Assembly: GCA_027036095.1 (NCBI GenBank)
Contig: JALVTA010000047.1
Location: forward strand, 1-11,102
Length of the DNA stretch: 11,102 bases
Source of the DNA: Thiotrichales bacterium
GTDB taxonomy: Bacteria; Pseudomonadota; Gammaproteobacteria; Thiomicrospirales; Thiomicrospiraceae
Reading direction: 5' to 3'
The notes below the pieces were generated by a model. That model ran no database searches, had not been told where the DNA came from, and saw only the letters and a program-made list of their open reading frames with translations. Made by a program: the position numbers and the translations under genes. This document shows positions 1-6,686 of this stretch, piece after piece. How positions within the stretch are numbered: the first letter of the stretch is position 1; the number at the start of each line of letters is the position of its first letter.

Positions 1-181
1 GGAAATCACCCAGAAACCGGACGGCAGCATCGTCTCCGTCAAGGTGCTCAACTGCAACAAGGCGGCGGACAAGCCTTTCCGCATCGCCGCCGAGCGGGCG
101 GTCTGGCGCACCGGCACGCTGCCGCCGCCGCCGGAGAAGGACCTGTTCGAACCGACCATCCGATTCGTATTCAAGCCCTGA
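1..181 (+). CDS. tolA: TolA, C-terminal end (partial, 5' end outside window)
   Basis: The reading frame is open from the left edge (first full codon at base 2) to a TGA at 179-181 and gives the last 59 residues. They match the end of the periplasmic TolA domain III: a PDG turn, a 'VKVLNCNKAADKPFRIAAERAV' type stretch with a cysteine, a proline run (PPPP), and the typical TolA ending IRFVFKP. TolA is an inner-membrane protein that spans the periplasm. It couples the TolQR proton motor to TolB and Pal and is the entry point for several colicins and filamentous phages. The identity is supported strongly by tolB starting 9 bases downstream. The transmembrane anchor and long helical domain lie outside the window. 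Confidence 0.93.
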   Translation, partial: EITQKPDGSIVSVKVLNCNKAADKPFRIAAERAVWRTGTLPPPPEKDLFEPTIRFVFKP

Positions 182-190
182 GGTGGAAAG

Positions 191-1474
191 ATGAGACTGA
201 TTGCCCTGCTCTGGCTGACGCTTGCTGCCCTGACCGCCCGTGCCGAGCTGACCGTGGAGATCAGTGACGCGCAGGAGAATGCCGCGCCGGTGGCCATCAT
301 CCCCTTTGAAGGGGAGGCACTGGCGCCGGAGAAGGTCTCCGATGTGGTCGGCTTCGACCTGCGCCGCAGCGGACGCTTCCGTCCGCTGCCGAAGGACGAT
401 CTGCCGGAGCTGCCGCTGGAGGTGGGCGACATCCACTATGAGGACTGGCGCGACACCGGCTCCGACGTGCTGCTGATGGGACGGGTGGACCACAATCCGG
501 ACGGCAGCTGGACGGTAACCGCCACACTGGTGGACCTGCTGCGCCGCGAGGTCATGTTTACCCAGAAATGGGCAGGCGTCTCCGGCCGGCAGCTGCGTCG
601 GGTGGGCCACCAGCTGGCCGACCGCATGTTCGAGGCCATGACCGGCATTCGCGGTGCCTTCGACACCCGCATTGCCTATGTGCTGGTGCAGACCGTAGGC
701 GGGCGCAAGCGCTACACCCTCAATGTGGCCGACTCCGACGGTCACAACGAGCGGGCGGTGCTGCGTTCATGGGAGCCAATCACCTCGCCGGACTGGTCGC
801 CGGACGGGCGCAAACTGGCCTACGTCTCCTTCGAGAACGGTCGCTCCGAGGTCTACATTCAGGACCTCTACACCGGCAGGCGGGAGAGGGTGGCCGCCTT
901 CAAGGGCATCAACAGCGCACCGGCCTGGTCACCGGACGGACGCAAGCTGGCCCTGACCCTCTCCAAGGCTGGCAGCGCCGACCTGTATCTGCTGGATCTC
1001 AAGACCCGCAAGCTGCGCCGGCTGACGCGGCACTGGGCCATTGAGACCGAAGCCAGCTGGGCGCCGGACGGCAAGACGCTCTACTTCACCTCCGACCGGC
1101 GCGGTCAGCCGCAGATCTTCCGTATGAATCTGGCCACCGGCGAGGTAGAGCGGGTCACCTACGAGGGCACCTACAACGCCAGTCCGGCCGTCTCGCCGGA
1201 TGGCCACTGGCTCGCCATGGTGGATGCCTCGCCCGGACAGGGCTACCATATCGCCTTGCAGGATCTGAAAACGGGCGACTTCCGCATCCTCACCGACACC
1301 TTTCTGGATGAGTCGCCCAGTTTCGCCCCCAATGGCGAGATGATCCTCTATGCCATGAACCGCAACGGCCGGGGCGAGCTGGCGGTGGTGCCGGTGGAAG
1401 GGGGCATCTCCCAGTATCTCAAGGTGCCGGATGGTGAGGTGAAGGAGCCTGACTGGGGGCCGTATCGCAAATGA
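191..1474 (+). CDS. tolB: TolB, periplasmic beta-propeller of the Tol-Pal system
   Basis: This 427-residue protein is very close to the usual TolB length (430 in E. coli). Residues 1-18 are a signal peptide with a hydrophobic core and an ARA|E cleavage site, so the mature protein is periplasmic. The N-terminal alpha/beta domain covers about 30-155. The C-terminal six-bladed propeller shows repeated WSPDG-type blade motifs at about 202-206, 246-250, 290-294 (WAPDG), 334-338 (VSPDG) and 378-382 (FAPNG). TolB binds Pal through the propeller and TolA through its extreme mature N terminus, switching Pal between free and peptidoglycan-bound states. The start is supported by AGGTGG at 181-186, 4 bases upstream, which overlaps the tolA stop and suggests translational coupling. 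Nothing is missing or broken. Confidence 0.97.
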   Translation: MRLIALLWLTLAALTARAELTVEISDAQENAAPVAIIPFEGEALAPEKVSDVVGFDLRRSGRFRPLPKDDLPELPLEVGDIHYEDWRDTGSDVLLMGRVDHNPDGSWTVTATLVDLLRREVMFTQKWAGVSGRQLRRVGHQLADRMFEAMTGIRGAFDTRIAYVLVQTVGGRKRYTLNVADSDGHNERAVLRSWEPITSPDWSPDGRKLAYVSFENGRSEVYIQDLYTGRRERVAAFKGINSAPAWSPDGRKLALTLSKAGSADLYLLDLKTRKLRRLTRHWAIETEASWAPDGKTLYFTSDRRGQPQIFRMNLATGEVERVTYEGTYNASPAVSPDGHWLAMVDASPGQGYHIALQDLKTGDFRILTDTFLDESPSFAPNGEMILYAMNRNGRGELAVVPVEGGISQYLKVPDGEVKEPDWGPYRK

Positions 1475-1485
1475 GGAGACCGAAC

Positions 1486-2097
1486 ATGAAACGCATCATG
1501 CTGGCAGGAACCGTCACCCTGATGCTGGCCGGCTGTGCCGGGCAGCAGACCAAACCCGACCAGAGCGGCGCCACGCCGGTGGAGCCGGTGACCGAAGCGG
1601 AAAAGCAGGCCGGCGAGCACGGTGGCCTGCCGGTGACCAGCGGCAACCGCGGTGGTGTGGAGGTCATTCCCATCGACCAGCAGGGTGAAGGCGGCGCCGA
1701 AGGGGTCGAGGGGCTGCGTCCGGGCGAGGCTCAGGCGGGCGAGACACAGCAGAACGCGGCGCTGGCCTACCCGCCCGTAGTCTATTTCGACACCGATTCC
1801 GATGTGGTCAGCGAAGAGGGGCGCCAGGTACTCAAATACTATGCCGACAAGCTGCTGGCCCAGCCGGAGGTCAAGGTGCGGCTGGAAGGACATACTGATG
1901 AGCGGGGCACGCCGGATTACAACCTGGCGCTGGGTGAGCGGCGTGCGAAGGCAGTTAAAGAGGTTCTGGAGCTCTACGGCGTGCCGGCCGAGCGCATCGA
2001 GGTGATCAGCTATGGTGAGGAGCGTCCCGCCGTGCCCGGGCACAATGAGGCCGCCTGGAGCAAGAACCGTCGCGTTGAACTGGTGTTCATCAAATGA
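1486..2097 (+). CDS. pal: Pal, peptidoglycan-associated outer-membrane lipoprotein
   Basis: I chose the ATG at 1486 because it follows GAGGAG (1473-1478) by 7 bases and begins a clean lipoprotein signal; an upstream in-frame ATG at 1471 overlaps the tolB stop but lacks a good ribosome binding site. The product is 203 residues. The lipobox LAGC places the lipidated cysteine at residue 17, and the next residues (A, G) fit outer-membrane sorting. Residues about 98-203 form an OmpA-like peptidoglycan-binding domain with the family signatures EGHTDERGTPDYNLALGERRA (134-154) and SYGEERPA. Pal tethers the outer membrane to peptidoglycan and is recycled by TolB. It is about 30 residues longer than E. 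coli Pal (173); the extra length is a Gly/Glu/Gln-rich linker at about 18-95. Confidence 0.96.
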   Translation: MKRIMLAGTVTLMLAGCAGQQTKPDQSGATPVEPVTEAEKQAGEHGGLPVTSGNRGGVEVIPIDQQGEGGAEGVEGLRPGEAQAGETQQNAALAYPPVVYFDTDSDVVSEEGRQVLKYYADKLLAQPEVKVRLEGHTDERGTPDYNLALGERRAKAVKEVLELYGVPAERIEVISYGEERPAVPGHNEAAWSKNRRVELVFIK

Positions 2098-2966
2098 CCA
2101 TGAGGCATGGACAGGCGTGGCTACTGACCGGCGCACTGCTCGCCGTTTCGGCGGGTGCGCAGGCGGCGGCGAAAGTGGAGGTGATCGGGGACACCAGCGC
2201 GCTGGAAAAGCGAGTCAGCCGGCTTGAGCGCATGCTGGAAAACCCGGTGCTGCTGCAGCTGAGCGACCGGCTGGCGGAACAGCAGAAGGAGATCCAGCAG
2301 TTGCAGGACCGGCTGGACCGTCTGCAATACCGCCTGAAACAGCAGGATCGCCAGCACCGCCAGCGCATCGAAGGGCTGGAGACCCGCATTGCCCAGTTGG
2401 AAGCGCAGCTCAAGGCACAGGCACAGCCGGCACCGACTGATGCGCCATCCGGTGGTGTGGAGACACCGGCTGGTGGCGGCAAGAGCGGCGCGCTGCGCAC
2501 CGATGAGCTGGGCGCAGGTTCCAGTGCAAGCGGACAGCAGAAGGCCAGGGCCGAGGCCGGGAAGCTGCACCGGCCCACTGCGGGGGAACTCAAACTGTAT
2601 GACGAAGGCATGACCCTGCTCAAAAAGTCCGCCTACAGGCAGGCGGCAGCGAAGCTGGATGCCTTTTGCAAAAAATATCCCGAGTCCGAGCTGGCCCCCA
2701 ACGCCGCCTACTGGGCCGGAGAGGCTTACATGGTGCAGCTGGCCTTTGACAAGGCGTGGCAGCGTTTCAAGCGGGTCATCGACCGCTATCCCCACAGCAA
2801 CAAGTACGGCGACAGCCTGCTGCGCGGTTCGGACGCCCTGGGCAAACTTGGCAAGAAGAAAGAGGCCATTGCCCTGCTTGAGCGATTGCTGGCGGACAAG
2901 ACGCTGCCCGAATCTTTGAAGGCGCGGGCGAAAAAACGGCTGGCAAAAGTGAAGGGGGGCCAATGA
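2094..2966 (+). CDS. cpoB: CpoB (YbgF), Tol-Pal associated TPR protein
   Basis: This 290-residue protein has a signal peptide (cleavage probably after residue 24, AQA|A). An N-terminal coiled coil rich in Leu, Gln and Arg follows at about 35-108, then a Pro/Gly/Ser-rich linker (110-160) and a C-terminal tetratricopeptide domain (about 166-286; YDEGMTLLKKSAYRQAAAK, then AYWAGEAYMVQLAFDKAWQRF). That order is diagnostic of CpoB/YbgF. In E. coli the coiled coil trimerises and the TPR domain binds TolA and coordinates peptidoglycan synthesis by PBP1B with outer-membrane constriction. The ATG at 2094 overlaps the pal stop as ATGA, implying translational coupling; a second in-frame ATG at 2100 is an equally plausible start. 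The end overlaps the queC start in the same way. Confidence 0.93.
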   Translation: MTMRHGQAWLLTGALLAVSAGAQAAAKVEVIGDTSALEKRVSRLERMLENPVLLQLSDRLAEQQKEIQQLQDRLDRLQYRLKQQDRQHRQRIEGLETRIAQLEAQLKAQAQPAPTDAPSGGVETPAGGGKSGALRTDELGAGSSASGQQKARAEAGKLHRPTAGELKLYDEGMTLLKKSAYRQAAAKLDAFCKKYPESELAPNAAYWAGEAYMVQLAFDKAWQRFKRVIDRYPHSNKYGDSLLRGSDALGKLGKKKEAIALLERLLADKTLPESLKARAKKRLAKVKGGQ

Positions 2967-3640
2967 GCCGCCCGGCCGTGGTGCTGCTTTCGGGCGGGCT
3001 GGATTCGGCCACCGTGCTGGCCATCGCCCGGGATCAGGGCTTCGACTGCCACACCCTCAGCTTCGACTATGGCCAGCGCCACCGGGCCGAGCTGCATGCC
3101 GCCGAGCGCATTTCAAGGGCGCTGGGCGCGGCGTCACACCGGGTGATCCGCATCGATCTGGGGCAGATCGGCGGTTCGGCGCTCACCGATCACGCCATCG
3201 ACGTGCCCACCGAGGGGGTGGGAGAGGACATCCCGGTCACCTATGTGCCCGCCCGCAACATGACCTTTCTGTCTCTGGCCGTCGGGCTGGCGGAAGTGGT
3301 CGGAGCGCGGGACATTTTCATCGGCGTCAATGCGGTGGACTATTCCGGTTATCCGGACTGCCGTCCGGAATTCATCCGCGCTTTCGAGCAGGCGGCCAAT
3401 CTGGGCACCAAGGCCGGTGTGGAAGGGCAGCCGTTCACCATTCATACGCCACTGATTGATCTGACCAAGGCGGAGATCATTCGCACCGGCAGCCGTCTGG
3501 GCGTGGACTACGGTCTGACCGTCTCCTGCTATCAGGCCGATGAGGCAGGGCGCGCCTGCGGCGTGTGCGACAGCTGCCGTCTGCGGCGCATGGGCTTCGA
3601 GCAGGCCGGCGTGCCGGATCCGACGCCCTACCGCCGCTGA
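2963..3640 (+). CDS. queC: QueC, 7-cyano-7-deazaguanine synthase
   Basis: QueC converts 7-carboxy-7-deazaguanine to preQ0 with ATP and ammonia, a cytosolic step on the way to queuosine in tRNA. The 225-residue protein has the expected length. It shows the PP-loop ATP pyrophosphatase motif SGGLDSAT (10-17) and the family block PVTYVPARNMTFLSLA (91-106). Four zinc-binding cysteines lie at 189, 199, 202 and 205, in the C-X9-C-X2-C-X2-C spacing of QueC. The ATG overlaps the cpoB stop (ATGA) and sits behind a G-rich Shine-Dalgarno-like run at about 2951-2959. In pseudomonads queE usually sits between cpoB and queC; here it is absent. No convincing terminator separates queC from the tRNA promoter. 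Confidence 0.96.
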   Translation: MSRPAVVLLSGGLDSATVLAIARDQGFDCHTLSFDYGQRHRAELHAAERISRALGAASHRVIRIDLGQIGGSALTDHAIDVPTEGVGEDIPVTYVPARNMTFLSLAVGLAEVVGARDIFIGVNAVDYSGYPDCRPEFIRAFEQAANLGTKAGVEGQPFTIHTPLIDLTKAEIIRTGSRLGVDYGLTVSCYQADEAGRACGVCDSCRLRRMGFEQAGVPDPTPYRR

Positions 3641-3674
3641 CGGCAGCGTTCCGTTCGGTCGGCAGCAAAAGGGG

Positions 3675-3702
3675 TTGCGCAATCGGAATCGATTCGTATA
3701 AT
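3675..3702 (+). promoter_or_regulatory. Sigma-70-type promoter of tRNA-Lys
   Basis: A perfect -10 hexamer TATAAT (3697-3702) lies 16 bases after a weaker -35 TTGCGC (3675-3680). Initiation would fall near 3709, just upstream of the mature tRNA at 3718. The GC-rich stretch after the -10 (CCGCCTC) resembles the discriminators of stringently controlled stable-RNA promoters; that regulation is inferred. Confidence 0.75.
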
Positions 3703-3717
3703 ACCGCCTCATTCAGC

Positions 3718-3793
3718 GGGTCGTTAGCTCAGTTGGTAGAGCAGCTGGCTTTTAACCAGTTGGTCGAAGGTTCGAATCCTTCACGACCCACCA
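3718..3793 (+). tRNA. tRNA-Lys (anticodon UUU)
   Basis: The 76-base gene folds as a full cloverleaf. The acceptor stem GGGTCGT (3718-3724) pairs with ACGACCC (3783-3789), followed by discriminator A and an encoded CCA (3791-3793). The D arm contains AGCTCAGTTGGTAGAGC. The anticodon stem GCTGG/CCAGT encloses loop CTTTTAA with the TTT anticodon at 3751-3753. The T arm carries GGTTCGAATCC. The sequence is nearly identical to E. coli tRNA-Lys. It decodes AAA and AAG. Its position after queC matches gammaproteobacterial synteny; lysine tRNA is not itself a queuosine substrate. Confidence 0.98.
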
Positions 3794-3801
3794 GCATTCC
3801 G

Positions 3802-3826
3802 AACCCCGGCTCATGCCGGGGTTTTT
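3802..3826 (+). terminator. Intrinsic terminator after tRNA-Lys
   Basis: AACCCCGGC (3802-3810) and GCCGGGGTT (3815-3823) form a perfect 9-bp GC-rich stem around a 4-base loop (TCAT), running into a T tract of five (3822-3826). It lies 9 bases past the tRNA CCA end and should stop tRNA and queC transcripts. Confidence 0.92.
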
Positions 3827-3844
3827 CGTCTGGAGCGTTCGAAA

Positions 3845-4117
3845 ATGGCCCGAACACGCCCTCCTTTTACCTGGCACTACTACGCCATGGCTGCCGGCAC
3901 GCTGGCGGGGATTCTGGCTGCCCTGCTGGGCGGCTGGTCTGCCGCGGCTGCCGCAGCGGGTTTTGCCATTGTCAGCCATCCGGGTCTCAGGTTCGCCGGG
4001 CTGACCCGTCAGGTGTTCATGGCTCTGTTTCTCATCCTCTTCGTGTTCGCCTTCCCTCGCGAAGCGCCGCCGGGAGTTCTTGACACGCCATCGCCCGACA
4101 CCACAGAGCAGCGTTGA
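3845..4117 (+). CDS. Small two-helix membrane protein, function unknown
   Basis: I do not recognise this 90-residue protein. It has a short basic N terminus (MARTRPPFTW), an alanine/glycine-rich hydrophobic segment at about 13-43, a short loop with positive charges (HPGLRFAGLTRQ), a second helix at about 57-70 (VFMALFLILFVFAF) and a polar acidic tail (about 72-90). This suggests an inner-membrane protein with two passes. GGAG at 3832-3835 sits 9 bases before the ATG, a reasonable ribosome binding site. The start lies only 18 bases after the tRNA terminator, so the gene has no promoter of its own after that hairpin; expression may depend on readthrough. It is on the same strand as ntrB, 76 bases upstream of it. 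The coding call rests on the binding site, hydrophobic pattern and fit between neighbours. Confidence 0.7.
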   Translation: MARTRPPFTWHYYAMAAGTLAGILAALLGGWSAAAAAAGFAIVSHPGLRFAGLTRQVFMALFLILFVFAFPREAPPGVLDTPSPDTTEQR

Positions 4118-4138
4118 AGCTGCCTATTCCGCCACGGG

Positions 4139-4154
4139 TGGGTCACGAATTGCA
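4139..4154 (+). promoter_or_regulatory. Candidate sigma-54 (-24/-12) promoter of ntrB
   Basis: TGGGTCACGAATTGCA fits the sigma-54 pattern TGGCAC-N5-TTGCA: the near-invariant GG (4140-4141) and GC (4152-4153) are correctly spaced and the TTGCA half is perfect, with two mismatches in the -24 half. Initiation would be near 4165, about 30 bases before the ntrB start. A TATAAT box at 4157-4162 is an alternative sigma-70 -10, but no good -35 accompanies it. Confidence 0.4.
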
Positions 4155-4167
4155 TCTATAATGTGCA
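4151..4167 (+). promoter_or_regulatory. Candidate NtrC binding site upstream of ntrB
   Basis: TGCATCTATAATGTGCA is a 17-base element with inverted TGCA arms separated by 9 bases, the layout of NtrC sites (consensus close to TGCAC...GTGCA). It covers the TATAAT box at 4157-4162 and the -12 half of the sigma-54-like element. A further GGTGCA half-site lies at 4182-4187. In enteric bacteria NtrC represses the ntrBC promoter from such overlapping sites, so autorepression is the natural reading. The inner bases are not palindromic, so this remains a candidate. Confidence 0.45.
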
Positions 4168-4193
4168 AAGTGACTCAATAAGGTGCAACGGCA

Positions 4194-5270
4194 GTGGATA
4201 GACAGATTGCGCAGGAGCTGCTGGACGGCATGCATACCGGCGTGCTGTGGTTCGATGCGGACCGTCGGCTCCAGTACATGAATCTGGCTGCCTCGGCCAT
4301 GCTGTTTCAGGGCCTGAGCAAGGCCCGCGGCCGGTCGTTCGAGTGGTTCTTTCCCAGAACGGAGGTGAACTGGGACGACCTGTCTCTCAAGGTGGTCACG
4401 CTCTACGAGCAGGTCATCGAACGGGAGGACGGCAGCCGGCTCAAGGTGAGCATGACCCTCTCGCCCTACGAGCTGCAGGGGCGAAGCGGTTGGCTGGTGG
4501 AGCTGATCGAGATCGAACGCCACACCCGCATCATGGAAGAGGAAGAGCGCTGGCATCAGTATGAGGCCGGCACGCAGCTGGTGCGCACGCTGGCCCATGA
4601 GGTGAAGAACCCGCTGGCCGGCATCTATGGCGCCAGCCAGCTGCTGCGCAAGCGACTGCAGAACGATCCCAAGGGCGAGCAGTTGGTGGATGTGGTCGCC
4701 CGGGAAGTCAAACGGCTGCAGAATCTGGTGGATCGCATGCTGGGGCCGAAGGGCGGGCTCAAGCTGGTTCCCCACAACATCCATGCCGTGCTGGCCCATG
4801 TGCTCGATGCTCTGCGTCCGGAAAAGCCGGACAATGTGGCCGTGAGGCTGGACTATGACCCCAGCATCCCCGAGCTTGACATTGACTTCGACCAGATGGT
4901 TCAGGTGTTCATGAACCTGATCCGCAATGCCTTTCAGGCGATGGAAAGGCATGGCGGGCTGGTGACGCTGCGCACCCGGGTGGCGCACCGCTTCACGCTG
5001 GGCAGCCGCATGCTGCCGCTGGTGGTGGTGGTGCAGGTCATCGACGAGGGAGAGGGCATTCCGCCCGAGCTGTTCGATTCCATCTTCTATCCCATGGTGA
5101 CCAGCAAGCCGGACGGTTCCGGGCTGGGCCTGCCCATCTCGCAGGCCATTCTGCGCCAGCACGGCGGACTGATCGTGGCCGAGAGCGAGCCGGGTCAGAC
5201 GGTCTTCAGCGTTTATCTGCCGCTGGAGCGTGACAAGATCATGAGTAGGGAGAAGGCCAAGAATGAGTGA
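4194..5270 (+). CDS. ntrB: NtrB, nitrogen-regulation sensor histidine kinase
   Basis: NtrB phosphorylates NtrC under nitrogen limitation and dephosphorylates it when PII signals sufficiency; it is cytosolic. The 358 residues comprise an N-terminal PAS domain (about 5-110), the dimerisation/phosphoacceptor H box HEVKNPLAG with His135, and a catalytic ATPase domain. The latter has the N box (FMNLIRNAFQAM, Asn245), G1 box DEGEGIP (284-290) and G2 box GSGLGLPIS (308-316). Family hallmarks include LVDRMLGP, the YPMVTSK segment and the ending FSVYLPL. There are no membrane segments, as expected. The start is GTG at 4194: an in-frame TAA at 4179 rules out a longer form, and AAGGTG (4180-4185) lies 8 bases upstream. 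No glnA is visible nearby. It overlaps ntrC by 8 bases. Confidence 0.96.
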   Translation: MDRQIAQELLDGMHTGVLWFDADRRLQYMNLAASAMLFQGLSKARGRSFEWFFPRTEVNWDDLSLKVVTLYEQVIEREDGSRLKVSMTLSPYELQGRSGWLVELIEIERHTRIMEEEERWHQYEAGTQLVRTLAHEVKNPLAGIYGASQLLRKRLQNDPKGEQLVDVVAREVKRLQNLVDRMLGPKGGLKLVPHNIHAVLAHVLDALRPEKPDNVAVRLDYDPSIPELDIDFDQMVQVFMNLIRNAFQAMERHGGLVTLRTRVAHRFTLGSRMLPLVVVVQVIDEGEGIPPELFDSIFYPMVTSKPDGSGLGLPISQAILRQHGGLIVAESEPGQTVFSVYLPLERDKIMSREKAKNE

Positions 5271-6684
5271 CACCCGTCCCATCGTCTGGGTGGTGGATGA
5301 TGACGCCTCCATCCGCTGGGTGCTGGAAACCGCGCTGGAGGAGACCGGCTACGACATCCGCCTGTTCGAGAATCCGGAAATTCCCGTTCAGGAGCTGAAA
5401 AAGGCGCCGCCCACGGTGGTGCTGACCGACGTGCGCATGCCGCACATGGACGGCATGACCTTCGTGGAGGCGATTCATGAGGCGGACCCGCACATTCCGG
5501 TCATTGTCATGACCGCCCATGCCGATCTGGACATGGCGGTGGACGTCTATCAGAAGGACGTGTTCGAATACGTGCCCAAGCCGTTCGAAGTGGACGAGGT
5601 GGTCTCCCTGGTGCAGCGGGCGGTGCGCAAGCGTCTCTCCGGCGGGCGCCGCAGCCGGACGCGCCGGCCGGCGGCCTCCTCCGTCAGCGAGCAGGTGAAC
5701 ATCATCGGTCAGGCGCCCACGATGCAGGAGGTGTTCCGCATCATCGGCCGGGTGGCGAGGACGGATGTCACCGTGCTCATCAACGGCGAAACGGGCACGG
5801 GCAAGGAGCTGGTGGCCCGGGCGCTGCATGCCCTGAGCGCCCGTGCCCAGCATCCCTTCGTGGCGCTGAATACCGCCGCCATCCCGCGGGAGCTGCTGGA
5901 GTCGGAGCTGTTCGGCCACGAGAAGGGCGCCTTCACCGGTGCGGTGGAGCGGCGCATCGGCCGCTTCGAGCAGGCTGATGGCGGCACGCTGTTTCTGGAC
6001 GAGATCGGCGACATGCCGGTGGATCTGCAGACCCGCCTGCTGCGGGTGCTCAACGACGGCACCTTCTACCGTGTGGGGGGGCGGGATCCCATCAAGGTGA
6101 ACGTGCGCGTGCTGGCCGCCACCCATCAGGACATGAACCGGCTGGTGCGCGAAGGCAAATTCCGCGAAGACCTGCTCTACCGCCTCAATGTGATCCGCAT
6201 TCAGGTGCCGCCTCTGCGTGAGCGGCGCGAGGACATTCCGCTGCTGCTGCGCCACTATCTGGATCAGGCGGCGCAGGAGCTGGGCATGGAACCCAAGACG
6301 CTTGATCCGGAGGTTGAGCGCTATCTGACCCGTCTGCACTGGCCGGGTAATGTGCGCCAGCTGGCCAGCCTGTGCACCTGGCTGACCATCATGGCGCCGG
6401 GACGGGTGGTCAATTTTGACGACCTGCCGCTGGAACTGCGCAACGAGACGGTGGCCAGCGAGGTGCGTGGCGACTGCGACTGGACCGATGCCCTGGCCCG
6501 ATGGGCGGATCAGGCCCTGGCTGCCGGTGAGAAGAACATTCACGACAAGGCGCAGGAGCAGCTGGACCGGGTGCTGATCGAGGTGGCGCTGCGGGCGGCA
6601 CGTCATCACAAGCAGCAGGCGGCCAGGCTGCTGGGCTGGGGGCGCAACACACTCACCCGCAAGATGCAGGCGCTCGACCTGTAA
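5263..6684 (+). CDS. ntrC: NtrC, sigma-54-dependent nitrogen response regulator
   Basis: NtrC is the response regulator paired with NtrB; once phosphorylated it binds enhancers and drives sigma-54 RNA polymerase at nitrogen-assimilation promoters. The 473-residue protein (E. coli 469) has a receiver domain (about 6-124) with acidic pocket DDD (12-14), phosphoacceptor Asp56 in LTDVRMP and conserved Lys106. An Arg/Ser/Ala-rich linker (about 126-142) follows. The AAA+ domain carries Walker A GETGTGKE (175-182), the sigma-54-contacting GAFTGA loop (222-227) and Walker B TLFLDEIGD (242-250). The Fis-type helix-turn-helix at about 448-473 (QQAARLLGWGRNTLTRKMQ) closely matches NtrC rather than other sigma-54 activators. 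The purine-rich run AGGGAGAAGG (5247-5256) provides the ribosome binding site, and the ATG overlaps the ntrB stop region. Confidence 0.97.
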   Translation: MSDTRPIVWVVDDDASIRWVLETALEETGYDIRLFENPEIPVQELKKAPPTVVLTDVRMPHMDGMTFVEAIHEADPHIPVIVMTAHADLDMAVDVYQKDVFEYVPKPFEVDEVVSLVQRAVRKRLSGGRRSRTRRPAASSVSEQVNIIGQAPTMQEVFRIIGRVARTDVTVLINGETGTGKELVARALHALSARAQHPFVALNTAAIPRELLESELFGHEKGAFTGAVERRIGRFEQADGGTLFLDEIGDMPVDLQTRLLRVLNDGTFYRVGGRDPIKVNVRVLAATHQDMNRLVREGKFREDLLYRLNVIRIQVPPLRERREDIPLLLRHYLDQAAQELGMEPKTLDPEVERYLTRLHWPGNVRQLASLCTWLTIMAPGRVVNFDDLPLELRNETVASEVRGDCDWTDALARWADQALAAGEKNIHDKAQEQLDRVLIEVALRAARHHKQQAARLLGWGRNTLTRKMQALDL

Positions 6685-6686
6685 CC

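Noticed and set aside
1348..2136. 262-residue open frame on the - strand opposite tolB and pal
   Set aside because: It spans the end of two well supported genes and shows no domain features of its own.
3641..3670. Possible terminator between queC and the tRNA promoter
   Set aside because: The inverted repeats seen there are 4 bp or less and no T run follows; queC transcripts probably read into the tRNA.
3565..4083. 172-residue + strand frame running from queC across the tRNA
   Set aside because: It runs through the tRNA gene and its terminator in a different frame from both flanking genes; a chance open frame.
4108..4123. GCAGC-GTTGAA-GCTGC hairpin at the stop of the small membrane protein gene
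   Set aside because: The stem has only 5 bp and is followed by CTATTCC rather than a T tract, so it is not a credible intrinsic terminator.
4143..5312. Long 389-residue open frame on the - strand opposite ntrB
   Set aside because: It is the antisense shadow of ntrB in GC-rich DNA; composition is His/Leu/Gln rich with no domain motifs, whereas the + strand frame has the full histidine kinase signature.
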